Source: Chryseobacterium joostei
GTDB taxonomy: Bacteria > Bacteroidota > Bacteroidia > Flavobacteriales > Weeksellaceae
Length of the DNA: 64,000 nt
NCBI RefSeq assembly: GCF_003815775.1
Contig: NZ_CP033926.1
Location: 744,001 to 808,000, forward strand
Direction of reading: 5' to 3'
Part shown: positions 51,639 to 61,236 of the stretch, in pieces
Layout of the letters: each line of letters opens with the position of its first letter
How positions within the stretch are numbered: the first letter of the stretch is position 1
Program-made: the position numbers and the translations under genes
The notes under the pieces: model-generated
Databases searched by the model: none
What the model was told of the DNA's origin: nothing
The model's input: only the letters and a program-made list of their open reading frames with translations

Positions 51639-52214
51639 TTATTTTAAATGCTTTGTAATCGACTCACTGGTTGGTTTCGTAGTACTTACATAAGTATCAA
51701 TCAATTTTCCGTTTTCATCAATTAAGAACTTGGTGAAGTTCCAAAGAATGCTTGTATTTTTTACTCCATTCAATTCTTGTTCTGTTAAATATTTAAAGAT
51801 GGGAGCAATATCATCACCTTTTACAGAAACCTTGGCAGCCATTGGGAATGTTACGCCATAGTTTTTCTGGCAAAATGCTCCAATTTCAGTATTGGTTCCT
51901 GGTTCTTGTCCTCCGAAGTTATTGGCTGGAAAACCTACAACAACTAATTTGTCCTTGTATTCTTCATATACTTTTTCAAGATCAGCATATTGAGGGGTAA
52001 ATCCACATTCTGAAGCGGTATTGACAATAAGAATTTTCTTTCCTTTGAAATCTGCAAAGTTGATTTCCTTTCCGTCAAGGCCCTCTACTTTAAAGTCATA
52101 TATTGTTTTTCCCATAAGTTCTTTGGTTTTAGCTTTAGAAATTTCACTTTTTTGATTGGTGCAGCTTTGCAAAACGGCAACGAATGAAAACAGCAGTAAA
52201 AAAATATTTTTCAT
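51639..52214 (-). CDS. Glutathione peroxidase-family thiol peroxidase, lipoprotein form
   Basis: 191 residues. MKNIFLLLFSFVAVLQSC is a lipoprotein signal (LQS|C), so this GPx is anchored outside the cytosol. The catalytic tetrad motifs are complete: NTASECGFTPQYADLE (Cys in the Sec position), FPANNFGGQEPGTNTEIGAFC and WNFTKFLIDENGKLI. The GPx dimer loop is absent and a second Cys is placed as in bacterial thioredoxin-dependent GPx (KNYGVTFPMAAKVSVKG). It reduces peroxides; thioredoxin is a likelier partner than glutathione, by family knowledge. It precedes the TPR gene with a terminator between. Confidence 0.92.
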   Translation of the reverse strand: MKNIFLLLFSFVAVLQSCTNQKSEISKAKTKELMGKTIYDFKVEGLDGKEINFADFKGKKILIVNTASECGFTPQYADLEKVYEEYKDKLVVVGFPANNFGGQEPGTNTEIGAFCQKNYGVTFPMAAKVSVKGDDIAPIFKYLTEQELNGVKNTSILWNFTKFLIDENGKLIDTYVSTTKPTSESITKHLK

Positions 52215-52251
52215 TTCTTATAAATTTTATGCAGGATAAGCTGCAGTTGAA

Positions 52252-52914
52252 TTAAAACTTAAAAATATTGGCAGGAAAAACTTTGTTGATGTCAATTCTA
52301 TTAAGCAACATTACATAATCCCCGTCTTTCTTTGAGCTTGAAGATTCAATTCTGAAAGGCATGGTAAGGTTTCCTACTTTTTTATAGTCAGAATATACCA
52401 CTGTTTCATCTTTTTTAATCTCCTTTAGCAGCATATAAGTCTTTGTATCAAAATAATACATATTCTTATTAACATTCTTGGTAAGTTCTACTTTATGACA
52501 ATAGATCTCTCCTACTTTTTCTTTTCCAAGATATTTGGCAGCAAAACCTTTGCTTTCCCAATCAATGAAGTCATTATCAAAGCTTTCTGAAACATATTCA
52601 GGATATTCCTGAAGTTTATTGGTAGCATAGTTCATGGCATATCCCTTTGTTCCGTCAAAGCCTTCAATAGCCGTTTCCTTTCCGCTAATTGTAATAATTG
52701 TTTTGGTAAGGTTGGGGCGCTGCTGGTATATTTTTATAGGATATTCGTCCTTTATTCCCAACACTACTTTTCCTTGCAGCAATACCGAGTTTAAAAGCTT
52801 CCAACTGGTTAAGCCTCCGGATAACTCAATATTTTTATCTATAATTTCTTTGGCTGTCTGGGCAAAGGTTAAGTGTGAAAATATCAGGGCAAATACTAAA
52901 AATAATCTCTTCAT
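52252..52914 (-). CDS. Exported LolA-like (outer-membrane lipoprotein-sorting-type) protein
   Basis: 220 residues with a signal peptide (MKRLFLVFALIFSHLTFA). The mature part reads QTAKEIIDKNIELSGGLTSWKLLNSVLLQGKVVLGIKDEYPIKIYQQRPNLTKTIITISGKETAIEGFDGTKGYAMNYATNK, then KYLGKEKVGEIYCHKVELTKNVNKNMYYFDTKTYMLLKEIKKDETVVYSDYKKVGNLTMPFRIE. This is the half-barrel pattern of LolA/LolB-type proteins annotated as outer membrane lipoprotein-sorting protein in Bacteroidetes. A lipid- or lipoprotein-carrying role is inferred. It is the first gene of the run and lies 37 bp before the glutathione peroxidase gene, so these two may be co-transcribed. Confidence 0.82.
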   Translation of the reverse strand: MKRLFLVFALIFSHLTFAQTAKEIIDKNIELSGGLTSWKLLNSVLLQGKVVLGIKDEYPIKIYQQRPNLTKTIITISGKETAIEGFDGTKGYAMNYATNKLQEYPEYVSESFDNDFIDWESKGFAAKYLGKEKVGEIYCHKVELTKNVNKNMYYFDTKTYMLLKEIKKDETVVYSDYKKVGNLTMPFRIESSSSKKDGDYVMLLNRIDINKVFPANIFKF

Positions 52915-53028
52915 TAATTTTATTTATAAATTCAAATATAAGGGGATTTGGGCGAAATAGCAAAAAGGATTGGTAAGCAAAAGGACGAAAGGATAAAATT
53001 CCAAACCTGTTGATTGCTTTCTCCTATT

Positions 53029-53751
53029 TTAAATAAGCTTTCGTGCTTTTTCCAAATCTTCCGGAGTATCAATACCTACTCCAATGAAATTAGTTTCTAT
53101 CATTTTGATCTTCATTCCGTATTCCAGATATCGGATACATTCAATTTTTTCTGAGATTTCCAATGGCTTCATTTCCAGTTTCGAGAATTGTAACAACGCT
53201 TCTTTTCGGAACGCGTATACCCCGATATGCTTAAAGTAACTTATATCATAAGAAACTTCTCTGTGAAAAGGGATTACAGAACGGCTAAAATATAAGGCAA
53301 AACCATTGTTATCAGTAATTACTTTTACGTTATTGGGATTTTCAACTTCTTCTTTTTCAGATAATTTTATTTTAAGGGAAGCCAATGAAATCTCTTTATG
53401 ATCATCTTTTTTGAAAACCTCAATTAGCTGTTGTAAAGGTTCCAGCTTTAGGAAAGGTTCATCTCCCTGAACATTGATAACGATATCGCAATCTATGTTC
53501 TGTACGGCTTCAGCAATACGGTCGCTTCCTGTTTCATGCTGTCCTGTCATTACAGCCTTACCGCCATTTTTTACAATTTCATCAAGGATAATTTCAGAAT
53601 CCGTTGCTACAAAAACTTCATCAAAAAGTCCTGTTTCCACTACATTCTGATAGGTGGTGGCAATAACGGTTTTTTCTCCTAAAGTCTGCATGAGTTTCCC
53701 CGGAAAACGGCTTGCTTCGTAACGAGCAGGGATGACAGCGATTATTTTCAT
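53029..53751 (-). CDS. kdsB: 3-deoxy-manno-octulosonate cytidylyltransferase (CMP-KDO synthetase)
   Basis: 240 residues, usual length. It activates KDO with CTP for LPS core synthesis; kdsA is at 27.2-28.0 kb. [33 protein letters not shown] is the CTP-binding loop with the [12 protein letters not shown] signature. [61 protein letters not shown] and [44 protein letters not shown] follow in the right order. It is not in an operon with other LPS genes here. Confidence 0.96.
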   Translation of the reverse strand: MKIIAVIPARYEASRFPGKLMQTLGEKTVIATTYQNVVETGLFDEVFVATDSEIILDEIVKNGGKAVMTGQHETGSDRIAEAVQNIDCDIVINVQGDEPFLKLEPLQQLIEVFKKDDHKEISLASLKIKLSEKEEVENPNNVKVITDNNGFALYFSRSVIPFHREVSYDISYFKHIGVYAFRKEALLQFSKLEMKPLEISEKIECIRYLEYGMKIKMIETNFIGVGIDTPEDLEKARKLI

Positions 53752-53893
53752 CTAATAAAAATATTAATTAAGTCTTTTTAATTCAATAAGTTTTCATTCC
53801 GGCATTTAAAAACGCGGTAATGCTCCTTTTATATTGAGATCAAATGTAGTGAAAACTATCTTATTTACTATACAAAACAAAGATTTCAGAGGT

Positions 53894-54880
53894 TTAAAAA
53901 GAGAGTTTTACTCCTACCATATTATATTCCCATTGGCGGGATGCAACAAAGTTTAAGTTGTATTTTGTTTTTCCGATGGTTCCTTCTGATGAAGTATATC
54001 TGCTTTTTGAAATGGTTTTTCCTATAAAATATCCCATTAATAAGGCTAGCGGATAATCTGAAGCCCAGTGAACCTTACTTTGCATCATTTGAAAACATAA
54101 AGCTCCTGCTAAGGTATATCCTACCGGCTTTATCCATCTTGCATCAGGATAGTTATCCGCAATTACAGTAATACCCGCCATAAACGTAGTTAAGTGTCCG
54201 GACGGCATTGCATCATAATTCGAGGTATTTTTCCCAAATTCTGAAAAACTTGGAAAAGGATTCCATGCCCCTCCTTTATTGCCATTTATCTCTGCAATAA
54301 ACGGGCTTTCTCTTCCTGTAATTCTTTTAATAGTCTGGGTGAAAACCCCGGAAAGAATTAAACTTTCCATTAATCCGCTTGCTGTGGCTTGTGCTCTGTA
54401 ATCATTTTTAATTAAACCATACGTTCCAAAACCGATTCCCAAAAGGACTAATGTAGAGCCATTCCCAATAAGGTATAGGGTTGATCCGATATCTTTAGGT
54501 ATTTTAAAGACACCTCCAATTTTATGGTAATTGTTATCTTTATCCATTCCCCATCTTTCTCCCAATTCTCGTGAATTGTCTATTAATTTCTGATCAAATG
54601 GTATAAGGATCAATGTTGATGCAACTGCTCCTCCTAAATAATAAGCATGATCCTTTGCTACAAAGTCTTTATTGGTATCAATAAAATTTCGGGGTAGTTT
54701 GGTTACAAAATCTAATAGTTTAGGCTTTGGATAGGTTCTGACAGAACCGTCTTTTAAGGTGTAGGTTTGTACTTTTGGCAGTTCAAGTTCCTGTGGTAGC
54801 TCTTTTACTTTCAGTGTATCAATCTCTTGTGAGCATACCAATATTGAAACTGGTAAGAGTAGAAATCTCAGTTTTTTCAT
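53894..54880 (-). CDS. PAP2-family phosphatase (membrane or exported)
   Basis: 328 residues. A signal-like start MKKLRFLLLPVSILVCSQ is followed by about 70 residues of linker. Then come several hydrophobic segments and the three phosphatase motifs: KRITGRESPF (residues near 187), MPSGHLTTFMAGI (near 232) and SKVHWASDYPLALLMG (near 277). The family dephosphorylates lipid phosphates such as phosphatidic acid or undecaprenyl diphosphate. The C-terminus ends KYNLNFVASRQWEYNMVGVKLSF, an outer-membrane-style strand with a terminal aromatic residue, so an OM location is possible. It stands alone. Confidence 0.88.
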   Translation of the reverse strand: MKKLRFLLLPVSILVCSQEIDTLKVKELPQELELPKVQTYTLKDGSVRTYPKPKLLDFVTKLPRNFIDTNKDFVAKDHAYYLGGAVASTLILIPFDQKLIDNSRELGERWGMDKDNNYHKIGGVFKIPKDIGSTLYLIGNGSTLVLLGIGFGTYGLIKNDYRAQATASGLMESLILSGVFTQTIKRITGRESPFIAEINGNKGGAWNPFPSFSEFGKNTSNYDAMPSGHLTTFMAGITVIADNYPDARWIKPVGYTLAGALCFQMMQSKVHWASDYPLALLMGYFIGKTISKSRYTSSEGTIGKTKYNLNFVASRQWEYNMVGVKLSF

Positions 54881-55070
54881 CGTTTAATTTTCGACTTTAT
54901 TATATTTAGGTGTGTAAAAGCCCCAAAGGTAATTCCTAGTTCATGTTACTACAAAATGTTTATCTAATTTTTAATGTTTATTTAATTTTTTTCGTAAAAT
55001 AATAATCTTACGTTAATTGATAAACTTAATCAGAAAAATAATTCTGTATATCCAAGGAATGGGTAGAAAA

Positions 55071-55143
55071 AACTTCGACTCTATCCCGTATGACACTGCT
55101 AATGATAATATTTTAACGATGTCATGCTGAACAGAGTCGAAGC
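55071..55143. repeat. Copy of a dispersed intergenic repeat (CTTCGACTC ... GAGTCGAAG palindrome)
   Basis: ACTTCGACTCT (55072-55082) and AGAGTCGAAG (55133-55142) form an inverted repeat over about 70 bp, with TGACAC and GTCATGCTGAAC inside. The wording GTCATGCTGAxCxGAGTCGAAG is a common intergenic repeat I know from Flavobacteriia genomes, and this copy has decayed somewhat. It has no coding content. Confidence 0.6.
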
Positions 55144-55163
55144 CTATATATTTTATGTAAAGA

Positions 55164-56417
55164 TTACTTTAATTTGTTCAAAGCGCTCTCCAGTTTTGGA
55201 AGCATTACCTTGATCTCATCTACAGCCAACCCTCCAACGGAAGCACGGAACCAAGGTTCAGACTTATCTTCCCCGAATGCTGAGAATGGTACTAAAGCTA
55301 CTCCTGCTTCATTGATTAAATAGAATACCAAATCAGACGAGTTTTCAATAGTAGCTCCATCAGGTTTTGTTTTTCCGATGTAGTCTAACTTAATGGTAAG
55401 ATAAAGTGCTCCCATAGGCTCTATACTGTCTACAGAAAGTCCTTTTATTTTTAGATCCTGAACTCCTCCGTGAAGAACTTTTAAGCTTTCTTCAAGCTTT
55501 CCTTTGAAATCTTCTACGAATACATTTACATTTTCAGGGTTTTCATAGAATTTTGCAGTAGCTTCCTGCTCTGGTTTTGGCGCCCAAGCTCCCACATGGG
55601 TAAGAAGCGCTTTCATTTTATCTATGATATGAGCCGGACCGAATCCCCATCCTACACGTACTCCTGTTGCAGCAAGACATTTAGAGATCCCATCAATATA
55701 GATAGTATATTCTCTCATTTCAGGGAAAAGAGAAACCGGATCTACATGTTCTGCTCCAAAAGTAAGGTTAGAATAAATTTGGTCATACATTAGGTATAAC
55801 GGCTTTTCATCTGCCCCTCTTTTTTTGTTTTCAGCGATCACCAATTCACAGATTTCTGAAAGTTGTTCTCTTGTGAACATTGTTCCTGTAGGGTTCAATG
55901 GTGAACAAAGTGCCAGTAAAACAGCGCCATCCAAATGAGGTCTTAAATCATCTGCTGTTGGAAGGAAGTTGGTTTCAGGCTTCGTTTTTACTTCTACAGC
56001 ATTGGCTGAAGTAAGGTAAGCATAATGATTATTGTTCCAAGACGGTGTAGGATATATTACCTTATCTCCCTCATCTACAATTGTTTTGTATACAGCATAG
56101 ATCAAAGGTCTTGAACCTGCCGTAATCAGGATGTCGTTAGGTGAATAATCCAGGTTCCATCTGTTTTTCAGATCCTTGGAAACTTCCTTTCTTAAAGATA
56201 AAAGTCCGTTTGCAGGTGGATAGTTTGTCAGATTATTCTGATAGGCTTTCTGAATCTCTTCCTTCAGCAATGCCGGAATAGGATAGATATTAGAATTCAG
56301 GTCACCAATAGTAAGATTGGCAATTTCTGCTCCCTTTGCTTTTAGATCATTTACCTCGTTACCAATTTTTACAATTTCAGAACCGATCAGGTTCGCTGCT
56401 AATTTTGAAACTTTCAC
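55164..56417 (-). CDS. PLP-dependent aminotransferase (class I/II)
   Basis: 417 residues. The N-terminus KVSKLAANLIGSEIVKIGNEVNDLKAKGAEIANLTIGDLNSNIYPIPALLKEEI is that of a Bacteroidetes branch of aspartate-aminotransferase-like enzymes. The substrate loop TNYPPANGLLSLRKEVSKDL, CSPLNPTGTMFTREQL, PLYLMYDQIYSNLTFG and the PLP lysine in YIDGISKCLAATGVRVGWGFG are all present, as is the terminal Arg in WFRASVGG. The amino-acid substrate is not certain; aspartate or an aromatic amino acid is usual. It ends near the dispersed repeat and is upstream of nothing obvious in its own direction. Confidence 0.92.
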   Translation of the reverse strand: MKVSKLAANLIGSEIVKIGNEVNDLKAKGAEIANLTIGDLNSNIYPIPALLKEEIQKAYQNNLTNYPPANGLLSLRKEVSKDLKNRWNLDYSPNDILITAGSRPLIYAVYKTIVDEGDKVIYPTPSWNNNHYAYLTSANAVEVKTKPETNFLPTADDLRPHLDGAVLLALCSPLNPTGTMFTREQLSEICELVIAENKKRGADEKPLYLMYDQIYSNLTFGAEHVDPVSLFPEMREYTIYIDGISKCLAATGVRVGWGFGPAHIIDKMKALLTHVGAWAPKPEQEATAKFYENPENVNVFVEDFKGKLEESLKVLHGGVQDLKIKGLSVDSIEPMGALYLTIKLDYIGKTKPDGATIENSSDLVFYLINEAGVALVPFSAFGEDKSEPWFRASVGGLAVDEIKVMLPKLESALNKLK

Positions 56418-56444
56418 TTTTTTCTTATTTTAAATTTACTAATA

Positions 56445-57344
56445 TTATCTTCTCAAATTTATTCTCTCTTCTATCTGATCCACAGGTATATGGGCATCAT
56501 AAGCGGCTATTAGTTCTTTAGTTTTTTTCGCAGTAATAGAATTTGGATATTTTTTGATGATTCTGTTATATTCTTCTCTCTTATCATCATAAATTTCACC
56601 TTCTTCGCTGTCATAAATTCGATCACTGTCCATTCCCAGAAGGTAATCCAACAAATAATTATGATAATCCTCTTTTACCACTTTTATCAGTGGGCTTTTA
56701 GGGTATTTATTCATGAAATTTTCCCAGACGATCAATCTGTCGCCTAATTCTTCCCAGGTAATTAACAAGCCTCCGTTCACAGCATAGTTTTCCTTGTTGT
56801 CTTTTGCTATCTGTGAAATATAAGCATCATAATCAGGAGTTACCTTATTCTTAAAAACAGACACATAATATTCCGGCAATGAGTGGATTTCAGTAAGTCC
56901 CTCTCCCATTACACGGAATTCAAGACCTGCCTTGTTCAGTTCGGCAGCAATTTTCTTTACATTTTCCGGTAGGTTATAAGTATCAGCGTCTCTTGTATGA
57001 TAATCAACATATTTATCCAATATATCGATATGCAAATCATTCAAACAACTGGTATACTTATTTCTGATTTTTACATAATCTTCATATACCTTATCATTCT
57101 GCTCCGGACTATTTGCTGCAATCTCCTTATCAATTTTGGTACGATACCATTGAAGAGCCGTGATATAATCCTCTGTTTTATAATTGGGAGAACAAGCTGT
57201 ATCAATAGGTTTATACTGATCTTCCTTGGTTTCGTTTTTAGCAATCGAATCATTTGCCGGCTTTACATCCGAAACTGTAGCTTCCTTTTTACAGGAAACT
57301 ACGGCTGCAGAAAGCAGGCAAACTGCTATAATTTTTTTTATCAT
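56445..57344 (-). CDS. Lipoprotein of unknown function
   Basis: 299 residues. MIKKIIAVCLLSAAVVSCKKE has the lipobox VVS|C (Cys18), and an acidic Asp/Lys-rich spacer follows. The rest is mainly helical: TALQWYRTKIDKEIAANSPEQNDKVYEDYVKIRNKYTSCLNDLHIDILDKYVDYH..., then GEGLTEIHSLPEYYVSVFKNKVTPDYDAYISQIAKDNKENYAVNGGLLITWEELGDRLIVWENFMNKYPKSPLI and DKREEYNRIIKKYPNSITAKKTKELI. The repeated F.NKYPKSPLI / I.KKYPNSITA elements resemble TPR-type ends. I recognise no family. It is 10 bp after the phosphohexomutase gene, so the two are likely one transcript. Confidence 0.78.
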   Translation of the reverse strand: MIKKIIAVCLLSAAVVSCKKEATVSDVKPANDSIAKNETKEDQYKPIDTACSPNYKTEDYITALQWYRTKIDKEIAANSPEQNDKVYEDYVKIRNKYTSCLNDLHIDILDKYVDYHTRDADTYNLPENVKKIAAELNKAGLEFRVMGEGLTEIHSLPEYYVSVFKNKVTPDYDAYISQIAKDNKENYAVNGGLLITWEELGDRLIVWENFMNKYPKSPLIKVVKEDYHNYLLDYLLGMDSDRIYDSEEGEIYDDKREEYNRIIKKYPNSITAKKTKELIAAYDAHIPVDQIEERINLRR

Positions 57345-57354
57345 CTACTACAAA

Positions 57355-59070
57355 TTAATCCAGTTTTAAATCTGTTTTAACTGCCTCGATTTTAGCTTCT
57401 AGTGATTTTAATTTATCTTTAAAATCTGCTTCAGACTTAATAACATCTTTTACTGAAACGTAGAATTTAATTTTTGGTTCTGTTCCTGAAGGTCTTACAC
57501 AAACTTTGGTTCCATCCTGTGTATAGTAAATTAATACATTGGATTTTGGAATATCGTTCATTACTTTTTTGTCACCTGTTGAAACAGTAAGACTGGTTTG
57601 TTCTTTAAAGTCTTTAACTTCTTCCACTAATGAACCGGCCAATTCTTTTGGAGGGTTTTCACGGAAGTTCTTCATCATATTCTGAATTTCTTCAGCCCCT
57701 TCTTTTCCTTTTCTTACAATGTTTACCAGTCCCTCATAATACATTCCAAGATCTTCATAGATCTCAATCATGTACTGATACATTGTTTTTCCGTTGGCTT
57801 TACACCAAGCAGCAATTTCACAAGCAAGAACGATACTACCACAAGAATCTTTATCACGAACAAAGTCTCCTGTCATGAAACCGAAACTTTCCTCACCACC
57901 ACATACAAACTTCTGTGTTCCTTCTGCTTCACGGATCATTTTCCCGATCCATTTGAATCCTGTAAGACCTACTTTGCACTCAACACCGAATTTTTGTGCA
58001 ATATCATAGAAAACATCTGAAGTTACAATCGTAGAACCAATGAATTCTTTTCCTGTAATTCTTCCTTGTTTTTGCCATTCGTGCAAAATATAATAAGTTA
58101 GGATGGTATTGGTCTGGTTTCCGTTCAATAACTGCATTTCTCCATCAAGGTTTCTTACAGCAATTCCCAGTCTGTCTCCATCCGGATCTGTTCCGATAAC
58201 AATATCAGCGTTGGTAATTTTTGCAAGATCCATTGCCATTTCCAATGCAGCAGGCTCTTCCGGATTTGGAGAATCTACCGTTGGGAAGTTTCCACTTGGG
58301 ATCATCTGCTCTTTTACAAGATCTACTTTTTTAAATCCTGCTTTTGCTAAAGCTTTTGGAATTGTTGTATATGTTGTTCCGTGGATGGATGTAAAGACAA
58401 TATTTAGATTTTCTTTTCCAACGTTCTGGTAAGTAGAGTTTTCAATACAAGTATCGATATAAACATCGTCCTGCTCCTCTCCGATCCATTCAATCAGATC
58501 ATCATTTCCGTTGAATTTAATTTCTTCAAATTTTACAGAATATACTTCATTGATGATGGCTTCATCATTTGGCGGAACAATCTGCGCTCCGTCATTCCAA
58601 TATACTTTGTAACCGTTATATTCCGGTGGGTTGTGGGAAGCCGTTAATACGATTCCTCCATTACATTTTTTATCACGAACCGTGAAAGACAATTCTGGCG
58701 TAGGTCTGTGATCTTTGAAAAGTAATACCTTAATTCCATTAGCAGTTAAAACATCTGCCACCAGTTTCCCGAATTCCTTTGAGTTATGACGAACGTCATA
58801 GGCAATGGCCACTTTAATTTCCTCTCCCTTGAACTGCTCCAGCATATAGTTTGCTAATCCCTGAGTAGCCTGCCCTAATGTATATTTGTTTAAGCGGTTG
58901 GTTCCTACTCCCATAATCCCACGCATTCCTCCTGTCCCGAATTCCAGTTCTCTGTAGAAAGAATCTTCCAGATCTAGGGAATTGCTGTCGATCAAGGATT
59001 GTACAGCATCTCTCGTTTCTTTATCGAATGTATCACTTAACCAAAGTTTCGCTTTTTCTAATGTTGTCAT
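57355..59070 (-). CDS. Phosphoglucomutase/phosphomannomutase-family enzyme
   Basis: 571 residues, the long Bacteroidetes/Firmicutes type. It interconverts hexose 1- and 6-phosphates. The active-site phosphoserine loop is GGIVLTASHNPPEYNGYKVYW (TASHNPP), the metal loop is IGTDPDGDRLGIAVR (DPDGDR), the sugar-binding loop is CGGEESFGFMTG and the phosphate-binding loop is VRPSGTEPKIKFY. The start LEKAKLWLSDTFDKETRDAVQSLIDSN and RELEFGTGGMRGIMGVGTNRLNKYT is canonical. Precise specificity (Pgm versus ManB) is not clear from sequence. It supplies sugar phosphates for cell-surface glycans. Confidence 0.94.
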   Translation of the reverse strand: MTTLEKAKLWLSDTFDKETRDAVQSLIDSNSLDLEDSFYRELEFGTGGMRGIMGVGTNRLNKYTLGQATQGLANYMLEQFKGEEIKVAIAYDVRHNSKEFGKLVADVLTANGIKVLLFKDHRPTPELSFTVRDKKCNGGIVLTASHNPPEYNGYKVYWNDGAQIVPPNDEAIINEVYSVKFEEIKFNGNDDLIEWIGEEQDDVYIDTCIENSTYQNVGKENLNIVFTSIHGTTYTTIPKALAKAGFKKVDLVKEQMIPSGNFPTVDSPNPEEPAALEMAMDLAKITNADIVIGTDPDGDRLGIAVRNLDGEMQLLNGNQTNTILTYYILHEWQKQGRITGKEFIGSTIVTSDVFYDIAQKFGVECKVGLTGFKWIGKMIREAEGTQKFVCGGEESFGFMTGDFVRDKDSCGSIVLACEIAAWCKANGKTMYQYMIEIYEDLGMYYEGLVNIVRKGKEGAEEIQNMMKNFRENPPKELAGSLVEEVKDFKEQTSLTVSTGDKKVMNDIPKSNVLIYYTQDGTKVCVRPSGTEPKIKFYVSVKDVIKSEADFKDKLKSLEAKIEAVKTDLKLD

Positions 59071-59150
59071 ATTTATATCTAGTTTGGAAGCTGAAAGCTT
59101 GAAAACGAACGTACTTTTGCAGCCATTTTCAACATTCAGCTGATGGTTTT

Positions 59151-59852
59151 CTAATTTAATTTCTTATTCTCTACTCTCGTCGTTTTATCCACTTTAAACG
59201 CTCGGATCGGGTCGTTATAATAGATAAATTTTGCTGTATTCTGAATATTTCCTTTTAAAGAATCTTTTACATTTACTTCAGCATAATTTCCGTTTTTGGA
59301 ATCGATATTCAGGTTGGTAATTTTCCAGTAAGGAGCAATTAAACTCGCTGTATCTGAAATCTTTATAACAGCATCCTTGGATAATCCTAAAAAGTTGGCG
59401 CGGCTTCTATTCTGCATTTCCACCTCTGCTCTTCTGGTATTAACAGATCCCATAAATGTGGCGTAGTTTTTCATATTAAGCTTGAAATTATCGGTTTTAA
59501 TTTCGCTTGAAATATTCATTTCCACTGAGTCTGCAACGGCTACTTTTTCAAGGTTATATTTTGAATAAATGGTTACATTATAAAAATCCACCCCCTTTGT
59601 GCCTCTTTTTTCTTTAATGAAAAGCGTTTTGTCTTTTACATCTACATCAAGGTTACTCGCAACATTGGGATAGGTTTCTATTTCCACGAAGTTTTTAGGA
59701 CCTCTGGCATAGAATACACGAAATTTCCCGGTAAGATCCAGATTAACAAACTCCGGAACTTCCACATCTTTCTTTTCAATATTTCCTTTTGGAGAAACTT
59801 TTCCACAGGAAACCACCGCAACCAGCATTAATGTGTATAATACTTTTTTCAT
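59151..59852 (-). CDS. GIN-domain (DUF2807) lipoprotein
   Basis: 233 residues. MKKVLYTLMLVAVVSCGK is a lipoprotein signal (VVS|C, Cys16). The rest is a repeating set of short beta-strands (FVNLDLTGKFRVFYARGPKNFVEIETYPNVASNLDVDVKDKTLFIKEKRGTKGVDFYNVTIYS...VEMNISSEIKTDNFKLNMKNYATFMGSVNTRRAEVEMQNRSRANFLGLSKDAVIKIS), the putative beta-helix-like GIN/DUF2807 domain often called a putative auto-transporter adhesin head. Its biological role is not known, though an envelope structural or stress function is usual speculation. It lies 80 bp from the phosphohexomutase gene on the same strand. Confidence 0.88.
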   Translation of the reverse strand: MKKVLYTLMLVAVVSCGKVSPKGNIEKKDVEVPEFVNLDLTGKFRVFYARGPKNFVEIETYPNVASNLDVDVKDKTLFIKEKRGTKGVDFYNVTIYSKYNLEKVAVADSVEMNISSEIKTDNFKLNMKNYATFMGSVNTRRAEVEMQNRSRANFLGLSKDAVIKISDTASLIAPYWKITNLNIDSKNGNYAEVNVKDSLKGNIQNTAKFIYYNDPIRAFKVDKTTRVENKKLN

Positions 59853-60269
59853 ATTTAATTTTAAATATTCTACTAACGATCATAGGGATCTACTCTATTG
59901 AAAATTTTCGGAATCTTTTATACATCCGTTATGAAACTTTCAACAATATCTTTTAACAAAAATAGGATTAAAATTTCTAAAAAACTTTGTCATTTGACAA
60001 TAAAAAACCTGATAATTTTCAATTTCTTGCTTTTTTTAGTAGATCTAAGAGAGCAAGAACAGTTCAAGTAAAATTAAAATCAATGAGTAACCTTTAAAAT
60101 CATCAAGTTCATGCAGTAATTTAATTAATTTTGTTGTTAAAGTTGTCTGATTTTGTTTAGTAGCTAGTATAAAATAATATTGGAAAAAGGATGAAATAAA
60201 AATGCCTCAGAAAGATGTACTTCCTGAGGCATTTATTTGATTTGAAATTAGTTAATAGGTTTTAAAACC
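59853..60269. other. Gene-free region between the GIN-domain and GT2 genes
   Basis: 417 bp of AT-rich sequence. Apart from the terminator hairpin at 60199-60235 nothing is recognised, and I see no clear promoter pair or small ORF with coding character. Confidence 0.6.
60199..60237 (-). terminator. Terminator after the GT2 gene
   Basis: AAATGCCTCAG (60200-60210) and CTGAGGCATTT (60224-60234) form a perfect 11-bp stem, with an A run at the outer side of the leftward strand. Confidence 0.88.
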
Positions 60270-61220
60270 TTATATCACTTCATCAATATTATAATTTTTA
60301 TGCTCGCGGTTGGTTCTGATAATCATTTCTCCAAGGAATCCTGCCACAAACAGTAATGTTCCCATAATCATCATTGTTAAAGCAATAAAGAACCACGGAT
60401 TATTCGTGATTAAATGCCCATAAATACCTCTTGCTACATCAATCAGTTTTGAAATTCCCAACCAAAGCGCTGAAAGGAAACCGAAGATAAACATCAACGT
60501 CCCTACTGCTCCGAAGAAGTGCATAGGTCTTCCTCCAAAACGACTTACAAACCAAAGAGTTACCAAATCCAGAAATCCTCTGATGAATCTTTCTGTTCCG
60601 AATTTTGAGGTTCCGTAAGGTCTTGCCTGATGCTGAACTTCTTTCTCGGTAATTCTTCTGAATCCTGCATTAGCTGCCAATACCGGAATATAACGGTGCA
60701 TATCTCCGTATACATCCACAGATTTTACAACCTGCCTTTTGTAAGCTTTCAAACCGCAATTGAAATCATGAAGATATACTCCTGAAACTTTTCTTGCTGC
60801 TGCATTGAATAGCTTTGACGGAACATTTTTCGTCATTACATTATCAAAACGTTTCTTCTTCCAGCCTGAAACAATATCGTAATTATCATTAACTACCATA
60901 TTGTATAGTTCAGGAATTTCTTCCGGAAAGTCTTGTAAGTCGGCATCCATGGTAATTACCACATCTCCGTTCGTTCTTGAAAAGGCAGCATGAAGTGCCT
61001 GAGATTTTCCATAATTTCTGGAAAATTTAATACCGTGAATCTGAGGATGCTGTACTTTTAGGTTCTCAATAATGCTCCACGATAAATCCGTACTTCCATC
61101 ATCTACAAACCAAATTTCGTAAGACAAACTACTGGCTCTGCAGACGTTATCAATTCTTGAAAAAAGTTCTTCCAGAGAATCTTCCTCGTTCAGTAACGGA
61201 ATAACTATAGATAAATTCAT
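60270..61220 (-). CDS. Family 2 glycosyltransferase with C-terminal membrane segments (GtrB/DPM1-like)
   Basis: 316 residues. GT-A fold with LSIVIPLLNEEDSLEELFSRID, YEIWFVDDGSTDLSWSIIENL, FSRNYGKSQALHAAFSRTNGDVVITMDADLQDFPEEIPEL (DADLQD metal motif) and VYLHDFNCGLKAYKRQVVKSVD. Two C-terminal transmembrane segments (FGAVGTLMFIFGFLSALWLGI and WFFIALTMMIMGTLLFVAGFLGEMII) are typical of polyprenyl-phosphate glycosyltransferases of the GtrB, DPM1 or ArnC kind. It probably charges a lipid carrier with a sugar for a GT-C enzyme. The DUF4199 gene lies 16 bp upstream. Confidence 0.93.
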   Translation of the reverse strand: MNLSIVIPLLNEEDSLEELFSRIDNVCRASSLSYEIWFVDDGSTDLSWSIIENLKVQHPQIHGIKFSRNYGKSQALHAAFSRTNGDVVITMDADLQDFPEEIPELYNMVVNDNYDIVSGWKKKRFDNVMTKNVPSKLFNAAARKVSGVYLHDFNCGLKAYKRQVVKSVDVYGDMHRYIPVLAANAGFRRITEKEVQHQARPYGTSKFGTERFIRGFLDLVTLWFVSRFGGRPMHFFGAVGTLMFIFGFLSALWLGISKLIDVARGIYGHLITNNPWFFIALTMMIMGTLLFVAGFLGEMIIRTNREHKNYNIDEVI

Positions 61221-61236
61221 TTAATTTTAATAAAAA

